A stretch of DNA of 64,000 nucleotides, taken from positions 23,496-87,495 of the forward strand of contig JAOVVO010000321.1 in assembly GCA_028564675.1 (NCBI GenBank). The letters run 5' to 3'. Origin of the DNA: Onchocerca lupi. Its lineage: Eukaryota; Nematoda; Chromadorea; Rhabditida; Onchocercidae. The notes under the pieces were generated by a model, which saw only the letters and a program-made list of their open reading frames with translations, did no database searches and was not told the DNA's origin. The stretch's first letter is position 1, and every line of letters begins with the position of its first letter. The translations under genes and the position numbers were made by a program. This document shows positions 1 to 12,800 of this stretch, in pieces.

Positions 1-114
1 CGTAAATGTTATGTCAGTATGTGAGATTGTATTTCACAATTTGAAGAATTTTCGTCGAATTTCATTAAATTGATTGATTTAAATCAGTTTTCCGCAATGT
101 TTTGCATATTTCAG

Positions 115-3100
115 GATTATTGAAATCTCTGACCCATCGAATATAGTACCATTGCAGAATAGCGTGCAGTCACATCTATTAAATTCTCTGGAGGATTATA
201 TTACTCATGAGGAAAATAATTTATCCAAGCGAAATGATCAATATTCCGATCCTAATTTTGACTTCATTACATTTTGTCGAGATCAAGTAAGATAGTTATG
301 CTTTTTATGACTAAGAATGAAAATCAGTAGCTTGTGCCATTTTATATTACAAGAAGAAAATTACCACTTCTTTCTTTTAATATTACCAATAAAAAAAAAT
401 TGTCTTTTAGAGTTTTAATGGGCAGAAGTCATAGTTCATGATCTAGCGTAATTCTGAATCAAGCAGTTAGTATGAAACTTATAATTAACAGGAAAATTGC
501 TATTTTTTGGGAGAGTCATCGGTTTTTAGATGAGTTTGTCTCGTCTTTATCAAAGTTTGGGCATGTTTGATCAAATACTTGCATTGTTTGATGAACTTGA
601 CGCTACGCTGTCATTAATTGCTCTTCATCATTCATCAGAAGGTAAAAAAAAAAAAAAAATGCATTATCAAATTTCATTAAATTTGAGTAAAAAAGATTGA
701 AATTTCTAGCCTGAATAATTTCATAAATTTGGAAATATTGAATATTATGAATCGTAACTTTTTCAAAATCATATATGTGGATTTCTTTAAACGTCATATG
801 GCTTTTAATATCTTTTCTAGGGCCTATACCAAAGTGGTTAGCGTCATCAAAATGTTCAAGTTCAATGTCATCAGGTTGTCCACTTTTCGTGGCAATGTTG
901 AAATGTGATGCACCGTGGGATAATATTACGATTGTTGAATTACGCTACATCATTTTGGCACACCAAATAATGGTACTGATGGATTTAGTAGTTTTTTTTT
1001 CTTCTTTTTGGCAGTTATTGTTTTTATATTCATATATTGTCATAGTCAATTTGGTTGCTTTTGGGATGTTAATTAGAAAAAATAATGGAATTAGTAATTT
1101 GAGGTGGTAGATGATTGAAGGAGTGATTTTAAGTGGTAGATGACAAAAACCTTTTCATGGTACCATTATGCATGTTATCTATTAAAAAGAAGTGAAATTT
1201 ATTAAATAATGGCATATAATTGAAGTTGTATTTAAAAAAATGCCTGTTGTAATTCTAGAATTCCTAGAAATGGAATATAATAATGACTTGGATATACAAT
1301 ATTCTGAGATTATTGAGAGAAATACCACCAGTCAATATTTGTAGAGCTTGAAATAGGTCGGCGCTTTTTCATTTATCTTTCGATGAGCCATATTAAATCA
1401 AATTCAATATGTTTACTTTACTATACTTTACTATGGATGAATTTCGTCATTTTATTTATGAATTTCAAAAAACAATTTTTTCCAGAATACGATGCACATA
1501 TACGAGGAACGCTTGCGGCAGCTATCAGTTTCAACTGCTGATAGCTCACGAAATTTGAAAACTGAGTTTGCTGTTATGTTGTTGCGTTACTCGCTGCGTT
1601 GCTTAAATGCGATATTCGAAAGTATGGTAGTTTTCAAGGTATTTCGATCTTCTAAATTCAAATTCACTTACAAAAGAGAATATATAAAGAGAAAGGAAAT
1701 AAGTATAAGAGATTGAAGTACTAGTCAACTTTTGAACTATGCGCTTTTTTTTCAAATCATGTTTCTTTTCATTGGTTTTTCTGTTATTTTAATTATTTAC
1801 TACTTACTTATAATTACTCTTTTAATCAGTGTTATTTTGAATTTGTTGCTTATGTGTTTTTATATTGTGATTTATCTGTTCTTAGCGTACATACATTCGT
1901 TTTTACATGCTCCATTTTTGTTATTTATTTCAAAGTTGAGCAAATTTTCGACTTTTTCTTTTCTGATTCTTATCAGGTTTATTCCTCTAGATAATATTGG
2001 ATTGCGACGAGATGCAATGTTGGATAGTTTCATTTTGCTTGGAAACAATGCAGTTGACATCGTTATTGACCGAAATAACACACGTTGAACAAGCAGCTAA
2101 TTTCATTTGTTCGCTCAAATTGGCCAGTTGCCAAGCCGTAAGTTGAACAGTCCTTATCACTTTGAAATCATGTAAAATCTTTGGAGTTAGCATGGTATAA
2201 AATTTTTCAAAAAGAATTTTTTTAATTATAAAATAATTTTTATTGATACTAGATCTATCCCAGATGTCAAAATTGAATGAAAGATGGAATTTGATTAATT
2301 GGAAGAAAATATCGAAATGGTTTGAAGATGGAATTGCACAGTGTGGCATGGAAGCGATTAAAACGAATGCTGTTAATGAAATAAGGCAAAAATTTAATCT
2401 GTATACGAAACTAACTTCTTTGTTCATTCTGTTTGCAAGTTTTATCTCCGACTTTGAATAGAATCGAAGTTTGATTAATTTTGAAATAATTCAGCGCAAA
2501 GATTTGATCAATTCTTATACTTCATTTGCTACTGATTAACAGAGTTGGCTATGTTGTTGCAATTCACTTGAGTAGTAGGGAATCCTTTTTTTTTTTCTTT
2601 CATTTTCACGTAGTCTCTGGATCAAATTTCAAATCTTTTAGAAAATAAAAGCAGAATTATCCTTCGTACTTTAGCTAAATTTACAGGAATTGATGAATTA
2701 TTCATTGCAGGCAACTTCTTTCTGATAAGCAGCAATTTACCCATTATATGCAGAAATATCATGAAAGTTCTATCGTTCTCCTAAATCACTTTGGATGGAG
2801 ACGTGAAGCACGTGCAGTCGGTTGGGAGCTGGCAAAATTTTTGTTGTATGATAATTTTTTGGTTTATATTCGCTGTCCAATTATGAATTACAACAATTCG
2901 TCACAACATTTATATATTTCAGAAATTAATTTCTAGTCAATTTTCCGAAAAAAGTAGTCAGTGTTTGCCTTTCAATTTATTCTGATGTTTAACTTTAAAA
3001 CACACTGAACTTGTGTAGAAAGAATTATGCACGTTATAGAATTCATTTTTAATAAGTATTCTGACTGGTTGTCCCAAGCTATCCAATTTTGTCCTACTTC

Positions 3101-5737
3101 TATTTTGTTCTTTCAGATCATCGGATCGTGCAGAGGGAGCACTTCCGTATTTATTGAATTTTATTTCCGATTTAATTGCAGACGGTTCACCAGTACTACT
3201 GCTTAGAGATACGCTATTGTTCACCGTGAATCATTTGGAAAAATTCCCAGGAATCCATTTTAAGGAGTAAGCTTTTGTTTCATATCGTTATTTCTTTAGT
3301 TTTGAGAACTAATCCAAATTTTTATTTTCAGATTTACTAACTGAAAGAAGAAATTTTAGGCTTGTAGATTTTTATTTGATATTGATGAAATTGGCAAAGA
3401 CAGAAACAGAACGGGTCAAATATTGCGATAAATTATTGAAGTTAAGTGAAAAACCGAATATAACGAAGATAAGGTACTATTTTCTGAATTTAGTGAAAAC
3501 AAATCCAGTGAAAACAATGGCCTTCTTCAAAGAAAGGGACAGAAATTTCAAAATTTTCAATTTATAAAAGAAATATTTTCGCATTAAGTTCTATTGAAGT
3601 AGTTGAATCTTTTTATGCTACTGAAGTTGTTTTCAGTGATGAAGTTTGAGAATTTACAAGATCTTGTCGATCAGTCATATATCTAAAAAGATTATATCTC
3701 ATTGGTCAAACCATATATTATTCGTTCTTTGAAATGAACATATTTGTAGGTTGGATTCAAACTGTAAACAACGCAAGGCTTTCTCGTTTGGTTGCGATTC
3801 TTCGTTTCCTTTTCTAACAGCAACACCAAATGAAATAGTTAAAGTTGATGCAAAAGTTATTAGTTATCTTCCCAAATCATTAAAAAACTTCAAATTACAT
3901 TGCTACATGAAACTTTTTGTTCAAAATGGATCGCAGAAGCGAACTGCTGGACGCCAACCGCACTTTGAATGCACGCATAATGTACGTTATCTGCTAAATT
4001 TCACTTTTGTAAAAATTTCCTAAATTCTTTTCACTGAAATGTCTTCATGGTTCTATGAAACACGCAGTAATATGCTGACATCTTAAAATAATACACTGAT
4101 TCATAATTTACTAATCGGCAAATATTTAATTGATCCGATGGTCAAAATTTTGGTGGTTTGAATTGCTTTTTTTGTCATCGAAATTCAACATTATCACTTT
4201 AGTACTTGAAACTTTTCTCCATTTGTTGTATTATGCTTTGATATTGGCTAGTCTTTTTCATTCATCCATTATAAAAGCTCATTTTCGTGAAAGACTTTTA
4301 TAATTTCCCTAAATATTCGTTATGCAAGACTGGAGTTTCATGAATTCCAGGAAGTAGATGGTATTAGTCGTTTTGCATGCATTTGGAAAGGCGATATTGA
4401 AGTGCGAAAAGAATCGCTTCTAGGATTTAGCATGAATTCAATTGAAGAATCAGGAAATTGCTTGATTTTCCAAAGTTCTGCAGCAGATGAACTCAAGTCC
4501 GGTGAAAATGTTCTTACATTGACCGCTAAGGTACCTTTTGAATATGATTACAATATAATAGCATTTTTGTCTCAAAATTTCAAAAATTTATTTTATTATT
4601 TTTACGTATTTCTTCCATATTTCTGGTATGAATGAACTCGAAGAGAGATTTTATCTTTGAATGGGAAAGAGTAAATTTAGTATTAACTTTTAAATGAGCT
4701 GAGCCAAGGAACAGTGATTCCGAATATAATGTCAGTCTATGTGTTATAATACTTTTTTTTTCGGGTAGGCATCAGAAGATACTGGTTTGTATGTCTTTGA
4801 TTACTTCGAGTTGGAGATTGGTCGTTCATTAATATTCCGCTGTGATTGGCTAAATATGCCGGAAATCGAAAAGGATTTAGCTCGGTTACCAATATGTTTT
4901 GTCCATCGTAAACCGATTTCTGTCAAATTGAAACCACCACCAAGTAAATTTTAAATTACTACTGTATGTTTTCTTGAATGTATGGTTGGTTTTCTTTTTC
5001 AAGTTTTTTGCTCTCATAGGAACCTTGAAATTTCTTTATTTTTTACCATAATTATTGATTATAATGTCTTTTTTAAGCGGTATAACTATTATCTTTGACA
5101 ACGAATAATCTGATTATATTTGAGATATTAAGTCTCATTAATGAACCAGTTTCTTGAAAGATTTCTTCCTTATTCTTTTTAATTACCAAATAAATTATAA
5201 GTAAATTTAATTTCTTTTATAATTATTTGTCGGTTTTATTTTGGCTAATTTAATTCATCTATTGATATCATTACTTTACAATAATATTTTGTATTGAGTA
5301 AATTATCAATCAATTGCTTTCTCAATTAAATTTTTGTAATTTCATATTAAATACAAAGAACCGAAAGAATGAGCATTGCGAAAAATAATACAGTATCAAA
5401 ATTGGAAAAAGAAAGAAGCAAATTTAATTCCAAAAGGAATAACAGCTATTATTTCTTTGAGATAATATGTTTTCGTGTACAAAAAGGGTGTGTTTTTGTT
5501 AAACTAATAATGGTAAGATAAATATTGTGAAAGAGTCATCTTATATTGTTGTAGATGGTACATTGGTAGCAGGAGTAGCACAGCAAATTGAATTTGAGAT
5601 TTTTTATGGCACTGGAAGATCGATAAATGATGAAAATTCAGTGCTACAATTAACTTGTCCTACTGGAAGTGATTTGGAATTTTGGGTATAATTATTTTGT
5701 AAAATTCCTAATATTTCAAATTTGTCTGCTTCATTTG

Positions 5738-5833
<96 letters not shown>

Positions 5834-8800
5834 GAATTCACATCACAGACATAATTTCAATGATTTTTTGCATTTAACTCTTCATCAGCGAACAATTTTC
5901 TGAATGCAGTTAGAGTATTCGCTATCTTATAAGCACTCTTAAGGTCTTATACGAGGGATACTGTATTTTGAATGCCATAAGGGAATATTATGCTTAATAA
6001 ATATCATTTTTTACTTTTAAATTTTCAATTTTTTGCACCTCCATAAATTCACTGTAAGTTTATGCTGTGCCTTTTTATTTATAGTGTCAGTTATCTCAAA
6101 GGAAAAGAAGGAGGATGCTAAGTTATCTGAAGTAGTTCGCGAAATCCACGCCATTTAAATCACTTTGTTTCGCTTATGCCAATTTAATTTTTTATTTTTC
6201 AGGATATATCCGGATCAAAATGGTCTGAAATCTGTAATTATCCGTTGAATCATGTCCCTTCTGGAAGTAATGAAACTATCACCGTTCATTTGTGTAAAAT
6301 TCTTCGAAATCTTTCGAACAGTGAGGAAAATATTAAAAATCAATTGCCAACATATATTGCACAGGTATTTCTTCATGACTTCGTGATTACCTGGATAGGA
6401 TTTTCACTTAAAAGTAATTTTCTTTGACCAAAGATCATATTTTCACGGACATATCAATAACATCACTGAAATAAATTGAATTTAGCGTAGGATTGGTAAT
6501 TTTTTTGTGGAAATTTTTCTACAAAAATTTGCAGAAATTCAAATTTAGATTTTGGTAAAATGGATGGGTGAAAAATGGAGCTTTACGATTGATTTTGTGT
6601 CGTTTGTAAATATTGATAACAATACTTCTTTACTGGAAGAAAGGTTAAGCTGCCTGTCTTCCTTTTATCGTGAATTTTAAAGTATCTTTTGAATTCGATT
6701 TCGATATGCAATTCCGCTTTTTTCTGGACACTATTAAATTATCTTCATTAGAATGTCACGAAGCTTTTCAGAGTTCTTTTTGAATTAGTACTTTCCCGAA
6801 GCATTGATGAGTGGTTGATTATACCTCAAGAAGCTATGTTGAGCAAGATAAGTGACGAATTACCCGAAATGCCGGCGAAATTGCTAAATCCCAGGCTCAC
6901 GGTAATTCAAAACTTTTTTTACATATTTCAGGACTTCAGCATTTTCCTTCTTCACTAATTATTCAAATTCTTTTAATTTGTTCTCGGAGTTTTATATTTA
7001 AAATTGTAACTTTAATTAAATTGAAAAAAAATTACGAAAAATATTGTTATATTTTTTAATATAGATCGATAAGTTTCAAATATAGATATTGGGGCTAGAA
7101 AAATTTACATGATTTTTATTAGGATTGTTGATAATTAAATTTTGATGCTAATTCGCCAAGACTTAATCTATTAAATTAAATTTGGTATATTTTGACATAA
7201 AAAGTAATAGCTCTTTTCCAGGACATAAAGCCAGGAAGTAGGTACCGTTTCGTCTGGATTCTACCATCATGTAAGGGAAAAGTGGATAAGATTGAACATT
7301 ACAAACTACGGTTTATTTATCGGGTGAAATCTTTAAACAGGTATACTGATGAAGACGAATTAATTTATGACCGCGAGTATACATTATACGATGAATTTTT
7401 TGTACAGTGTAAAACGGTTAGTTTTTGTAACTTTAAAATTTTTAAGATTTTTTTAAACTTCGAAATTCAATATCTTTTTAATCTCTTGAGAAATAAAGAT
7501 ACGTTTTGATCATTGAATAGTTCCTTTTTCTAAATAAAAATATCTTTCCTTATCGTTTATTTCTTTAAATTGAATTTTAATTACACTTCATTTGAGTGAA
7601 GTTCAACAACATTTTCGTTTCTGTAGTAATATTCTTTGATAAACTATAGGATGTCTTACTGCGCTTTAATATTTTTAAATACTGATTGTTTTCATTTTAT
7701 TCGAAACAAAAGACGGAACGCCTAGCAAAGAGGCAGCTCTTTAAAACTTGAAATCTTTGTAGTAAAGGATATCGGCTTTTCTAATTTAAACTCGTCAAGA
7801 AAATATGACATGATTCAAGTTTTTCAAGTTTTGAAAATGAAGGAATGAGGAATGAAAACTTTACATAATGCATCTGTTTTTTTTTTTTTTTTCGGAAATC
7901 TAATAATCGATATTTTTATCCCATAGATAGAGTGCTGTAAACACTTCTTTATACTGATGAAATTTAAGTTAGAAAAAGCTGGAATTTGCTCAGCTGAATT
8001 CTTGGAATCTTAAAGATTTTATGAATCGTATTTTCAGCCAAATTATGAACTTTGTGCTCAATTGCTTTCATCACATCCTGGTGCAGTTCTTTGTCGTGTT
8101 GAAGATGCATGTGATATGATAGTTTCATTGCGAAGTTTAACAAATCGTGTTGAAACAGTAGTTGTTGGTGTTGATGCTGATCCGTGTTTTTGGACAATTA
8201 GCGAGAAATATAAATGTAAGTATGCACTTTTACACGCTGGTTTTTTTTTTTCCAAATTTTAGTGTTGAGATTTAAGCTGTAAGATCTAATTTGAAATTTG
8301 GATATAAATTCAGTCCTTAAATTTGTCGGTTAAATTTGCATTTTCTTAACAATTGAAATTTCAGACTCGTTGATTTTACGGATTTAAGAGGAACTGAAAA
8401 TTTTATGAGCAGTCTTTATCTTTCCGTTATTTCGCACCTATCTTTAATTCATTTTGCAGTATTACATGTAAAAGAAAGCGGTCTAGGGCAAATTTCATTT
8501 ACAGTATTTCCAAAAATGATTGGATTCTTACCATATCCACTTATATCTGTATATGGTTATCAACATAAACGATCAAATTCGGTGAGTAGTTTTCATTAAT
8601 AACAAGAAAATGAGTTTCACTTTACCAAGTTTTTAGTTATGGCTAAATGATGCTTTGCTGTTATTGTATGTCTTGAAAAATGATGTGATTCAAGATAATA
8701 TGTCACGTCTTGTAGTCTGTTGTAGTGCGGTAAAATAGTTATGTTGCATTGCGGTAGAGTAGTTTTTTTTTTTCGAATTAACGATTGAAAAAGATGAATT

Positions 8801-9822
8801 GTCAATATATCACACAGAAAACTCGCGCATAATTAATGAAGTCTGAGGTCTTAAGAAATAAGATAATAGTATTGAGCATAGCATTTTTTTAATGGAAAAT
8901 TTCATATTTTGCTCAATTGACAAAGTATCATTTCTATATTACTTCAGATTAGGAGGATCTCCTTCAACTTAGGATAATTGATCACTTCAGGATTTTTCAT
9001 TTATTTTCTCATATGATCAATTTGCGAATCTATTTTACTCTGTCAAAATTTTAACAAATTCTTTGCTCTGAACTTTCGTTTTCATCACTTATTTGAGAAC
9101 TGATCGATTATTAATTTTTCTGTTACATCTTATGATAGATCCTCTATATATATATAATTCCCATATATATATATAAACATCAAAAAAAGTCCAGTATCCC
9201 CCAATATTTATTCCTTTCTTCTTTCTGTTAGTCGAATGATCACATGCAAAATATAAGCAAATAACATTTTCCCAAAGGAGGCTCATAGTGTCAATTGTTA
9301 AGCCATTTATTTTAATTCATATATTGATGTAAATCAATTAATTTATACAGAATTACATATAAACTAAATAATCTTTCTCATGTCAAGAACAATATCATAG
9401 ATATGAAAATTGATTATGGGGAAAGTTAGATATGAACAAGTGCAACTGCGATTTTTACAGCGCTGTGTGATTTTGATTAAGATGTTGCGATTGTCAACTG
9501 AAAGTGATGTAATTGTTATAAAAAAAAGAAATCAACTACTTTATATCTAATTGAAAGTTGACGAATTTTTCGTTTATTATTGTTTGAACTGAATCAAATA
9601 AGTTACGATTACTATTAATTTCTTTTCCAGGATACTTCCCAATCATCCAATGAAAGTAGTGATAGTTTTGGACCAAGATTGTCTAGCTTTGTACGAACAA
9701 ATGGAAAGCAAGTGCATGTGCTTGGTGCTTTTGCTACGTCAATTGATTCGAAGAGTGCTATTAGCATAAAAACTAGCCGTCTGAAAGAAGCAAAAAGCCG
9801 AATAACGAAGCTTTTCGATTAG
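115..9822 (+). CDS. TRAPPC10: TRAPPC10/Trs130-like subunit of the TRAPP II complex (5' partial)
   Basis: TRAPPC10 is a scaffold subunit of TRAPP II, the tether and Rab-exchange complex acting at the Golgi. Twenty exons join in one frame: 115-286, 530-641, 821-972, 1486-1638, 1991-2137, 2264-2400, 2711-2845, 3117-3266, 3360-3473, 3750-3981, 4351-4530, 4769-4943, 5555-5685, 6203-6364, 6549-6643, 6772-6901, 7222-7416, 8038-8215, 8460-8581, 9631-9822. They give about 1,020 residues and a TAG stop; the vertebrate protein is about 1,260, so the N-terminus lies before the window. Family landmarks seen in order are LGMFDQILALFDELDA, CWIVSFCLETMQ, the helical segment ending VGWELAKF, the segment around VAGVAQQIEFEIFYG, and the C-terminal beta-rich part ending QVHVLGAFATS. 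The exon at 6772 uses an internal TTTTCAG; starting it at 6752 would hit a stop. One intron carries a 93-base T run. Identity rests on remembered family sequence; individual splice sites may be off by a few bases. Confidence 0.88.
5740..5832. repeat. 93-base poly-T homopolymer in a TRAPPC10 intron
   Basis: An uninterrupted run of 93 T lies in the intron between exons 5555-5685 and 6203-6364. It is by far the longest homopolymer here; others are 25-35 bases, such as A runs at 11275-11301, 27952-27984, 33868-33902 and 55994-56020. It could be the poly-A tail of an insertion on the minus strand or an assembly artefact. Confidence 0.95.
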
Positions 9823-12800
9823 GCAATTATTCTTTGCTATTATATATTTATTCACTTGTTATTCCTTTATTCTTATATTGCATCATTTTATCATTGTTCC
9901 AAGTTTTGAAATTTAACAAATGAATGATTATTTATTTCTGTTCAATGATTTTGTTCGATTGATTATTCTCAATTGACTCGTCTTCCCCAACTTATTTAAG
10001 TGTAATAGAAAAGTCTACTTGGCTTATATTGCTTTCTATTTTTTTCTTTTCTTTAGTTAACTCCGCTGTTCTGTGCTCTATCCGTTTGATTCTATTGCAG
10101 AAAAGCTCTCTACTGTTCATAGAAACATATACCACGATCATAGTGAAGTATTAAATCAAATTCAACACTCACCAAACTTCATTAGTCCTTCGGAGATGCG
10201 GTGGTTCTTATCGATCTTCAAGCAATGTTAAATAGATATTCAATTTTTGACATGAAACGAAGACATATATTTTGAAGATGAAAATTATGATTGGATAATT
10301 TGAATGATGTTATATTTCTTATTACTGCTAAGCAAAGATCTATTCCTACATCTTATTCCTTTTCTCTAAACAAATTGTAAAATCTTTTAAATTTTCAGAA
10401 ATTAATTTTTATTTTGCTTTTGCTGCATAAGGACAACAGCAATTTTTCAATTTTTTTCAGCAAAAAAAATTTATTGTTGACAACAAAAAAAAAAAAAGTA
10501 AATCTGGTATTGGTGAGGAGAATAGGACATCAGTAGTGCATCTGATTGGAAATCATTTCTTGTTTCACAGTTTGTAGAATATCAAAGATCGCGCAATTAC
10601 AACCTCTTCATTCGATTTTTCATTTAGAATCGATGAATCTTGAATCGAATTTGTGTTTGAAATTTATTTTTTTTATTTTTTTCCCTTTATAACTCGAGAT
10701 TTACTGAACTGTTTCTTTTTTTTCATTTATCTTTTTTTCCCTTCTAATGCTTTTTCTTGAAATGGAACTTGAACTATTCTTTTACAGTTGATTTTTTGCA
10801 ATCTATCCAAATTATGACAAATCGAATACATCGTTAGGATATCGTTATTTTTTCCAGATATAATTTATTAAAGCAATTTTTTTCCGAAATCTCTTCTAAA
10901 AAAATTTTTTCAAATTGAGTTTTTATCGAAATTTAGAAATTTATATTGATGAGCTTTCAGGATAATATACGACCAATTTGAGTCTTTTTTGAATATTTCA
11001 TCGAAAATTCAACAATTGAAGTAGTTTTCGAAGTGTAGAATTTTGATTAATGCATTCCTAAAATCATTTTAAAGTCGAGTTTAAACTCTTTATGTGTTCA
11101 AATCAATTCTTGTTTTTCTATGACTAAATTTTCCATTTTCTGCCCAATAGTTATTTTGGAATCAAATATTTTCAACCATTTATTTTAAATTTAAGCATTC
11201 CAAAATTTTCATAGTTTTCAATTTTTTAAATAGGAAAAGAAAATACTTTCAATCAAATGATTGTTGTGTCAGTGAAAAAAAAAAAAAAAAAAAAAAAAAA
11301 ACTTTCAAAATAATTGACAATGCATGCTATTATGCATGCAAGCATCTTTTTTTGTTAATTGTAAGTTGGTTTTCATGTGAACAAGTTATAAAAGTATTGC
11401 TCATTTCTTTAATGTATATTGAATTTTTTTCAGTGTTATTTATTTTGGATAATATCGGAGTGTTGTGTTTTAAAAGATTAATTATTAATTTGTTTGTTTT
11501 AAATGTGGAAAAAAATTTGAATAATATCGGATTATTTTAAACGAGTAATTATTAATTTATTTTCTTTTAAATTAAAAAGAAAAAAATTTTCTTTTTTTTT
11601 TTCAAAGTATTTGTTCAAAATGAAATGACATTTTTATTTACTGAAAAAAAAGAAAAAAAGTATTTGTCTATTAACGTTTGTTATTACCGGCTGAAATTTT
11701 TCTATCAAATGGCCCAATAAGCAAATAAATAGGTCAATATTTGTCGTCTTGTTGTGACAAATTTTTTTTTTATATGAATGAGCTAGCTCAAAATGGTATT
11801 ATTGATTCATTTATATTTAAAATCTGTTAGTCATCTGTTCCTCTAAGATTTTATCATTGCTGGCAGTCTAGTTAAATTACAATATTTTAAAACCTAACTT
11901 AAACTAGGCTTAACTCATTGCATTTAACTGAATTTCAAATCCAAGTTATCTGTTTAAAGTTCTTAGTTGTTTATCGTGTTTGAGTTAAAATTAGAACTTA
12001 AAAGCTGTCATACATCAATTCAGCATGTCTTTCGGAAAGATTCTGAGAACGAATTTTCAAATTTATATGGAATCAAATATCAAGTTTATTACGCTTTGAC
12101 AAATCTGGCAAAGGTCAATTTTATCCAGTTAAATTCATGAACTTAAAGGTTCGATTTCATTCCAGAGAAATCGAAGACATTTTGGCTGATAGCACCATTA
12201 ATAATATGCCAACTTGAATGCATTAATCACTTGTATTCTTGAAAACGATTTAATTAATTCAATACTGTTTGGCATTTGGCGAATTAATTTGATAGTTTGA
12301 TTCTATCATATGGATGAACGAGAGATTAGAATTTAAATTTAGCTTCACAAATTTTAAGACCAAGTTGAAATTTTAGTCTGAAAAATCTCTGGTCCTGAGA
12401 TTTTCCTTGAAATTCAAGTTCCTAAAATAATTAAAAAGTGTAAATGAAATAAATCCGCTTTATCCTTCAGAATTTTCTTTAGAAGAAGTGGAGAATTATG
12501 AAACGAAATTATTAATTTCAATTACACATTCTTACATTCTTTGCTAAGATAAGCTCTACATCAGCAGAGATTAATGTATTGAAAAAATAAATTTCATTTT
12601 AAATTTTCTAAAAAATCTATCGATACCTTCTTAACCGAATAATTTTTGATTTTCATCACTCTGAACTGGTTTCAGAAATAATTTTTCAACTTTTTGACAC
12701 AGAAAACAAAGTGTGATTATTTTTTTTGCGAAGCTTCAGATGTTTGTTTGAGAAAAAAATTTCTCCTCCTGCTGTGAATATTTTTCTCCTGGCTAGTTGA

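Noticed and set aside
2243..2461. Reading 2253 as an exon start
   Set aside because: It gives a stop after seven codons. Starting at 2264 after CCCAG keeps the TRAPPC10 frame.
6752..6771. TRAPPC10 exon start at 6752 after CATTAG
   Set aside because: In the carried phase it hits a stop. The TTTTCAG at 6771 restores the frame and matches the family.
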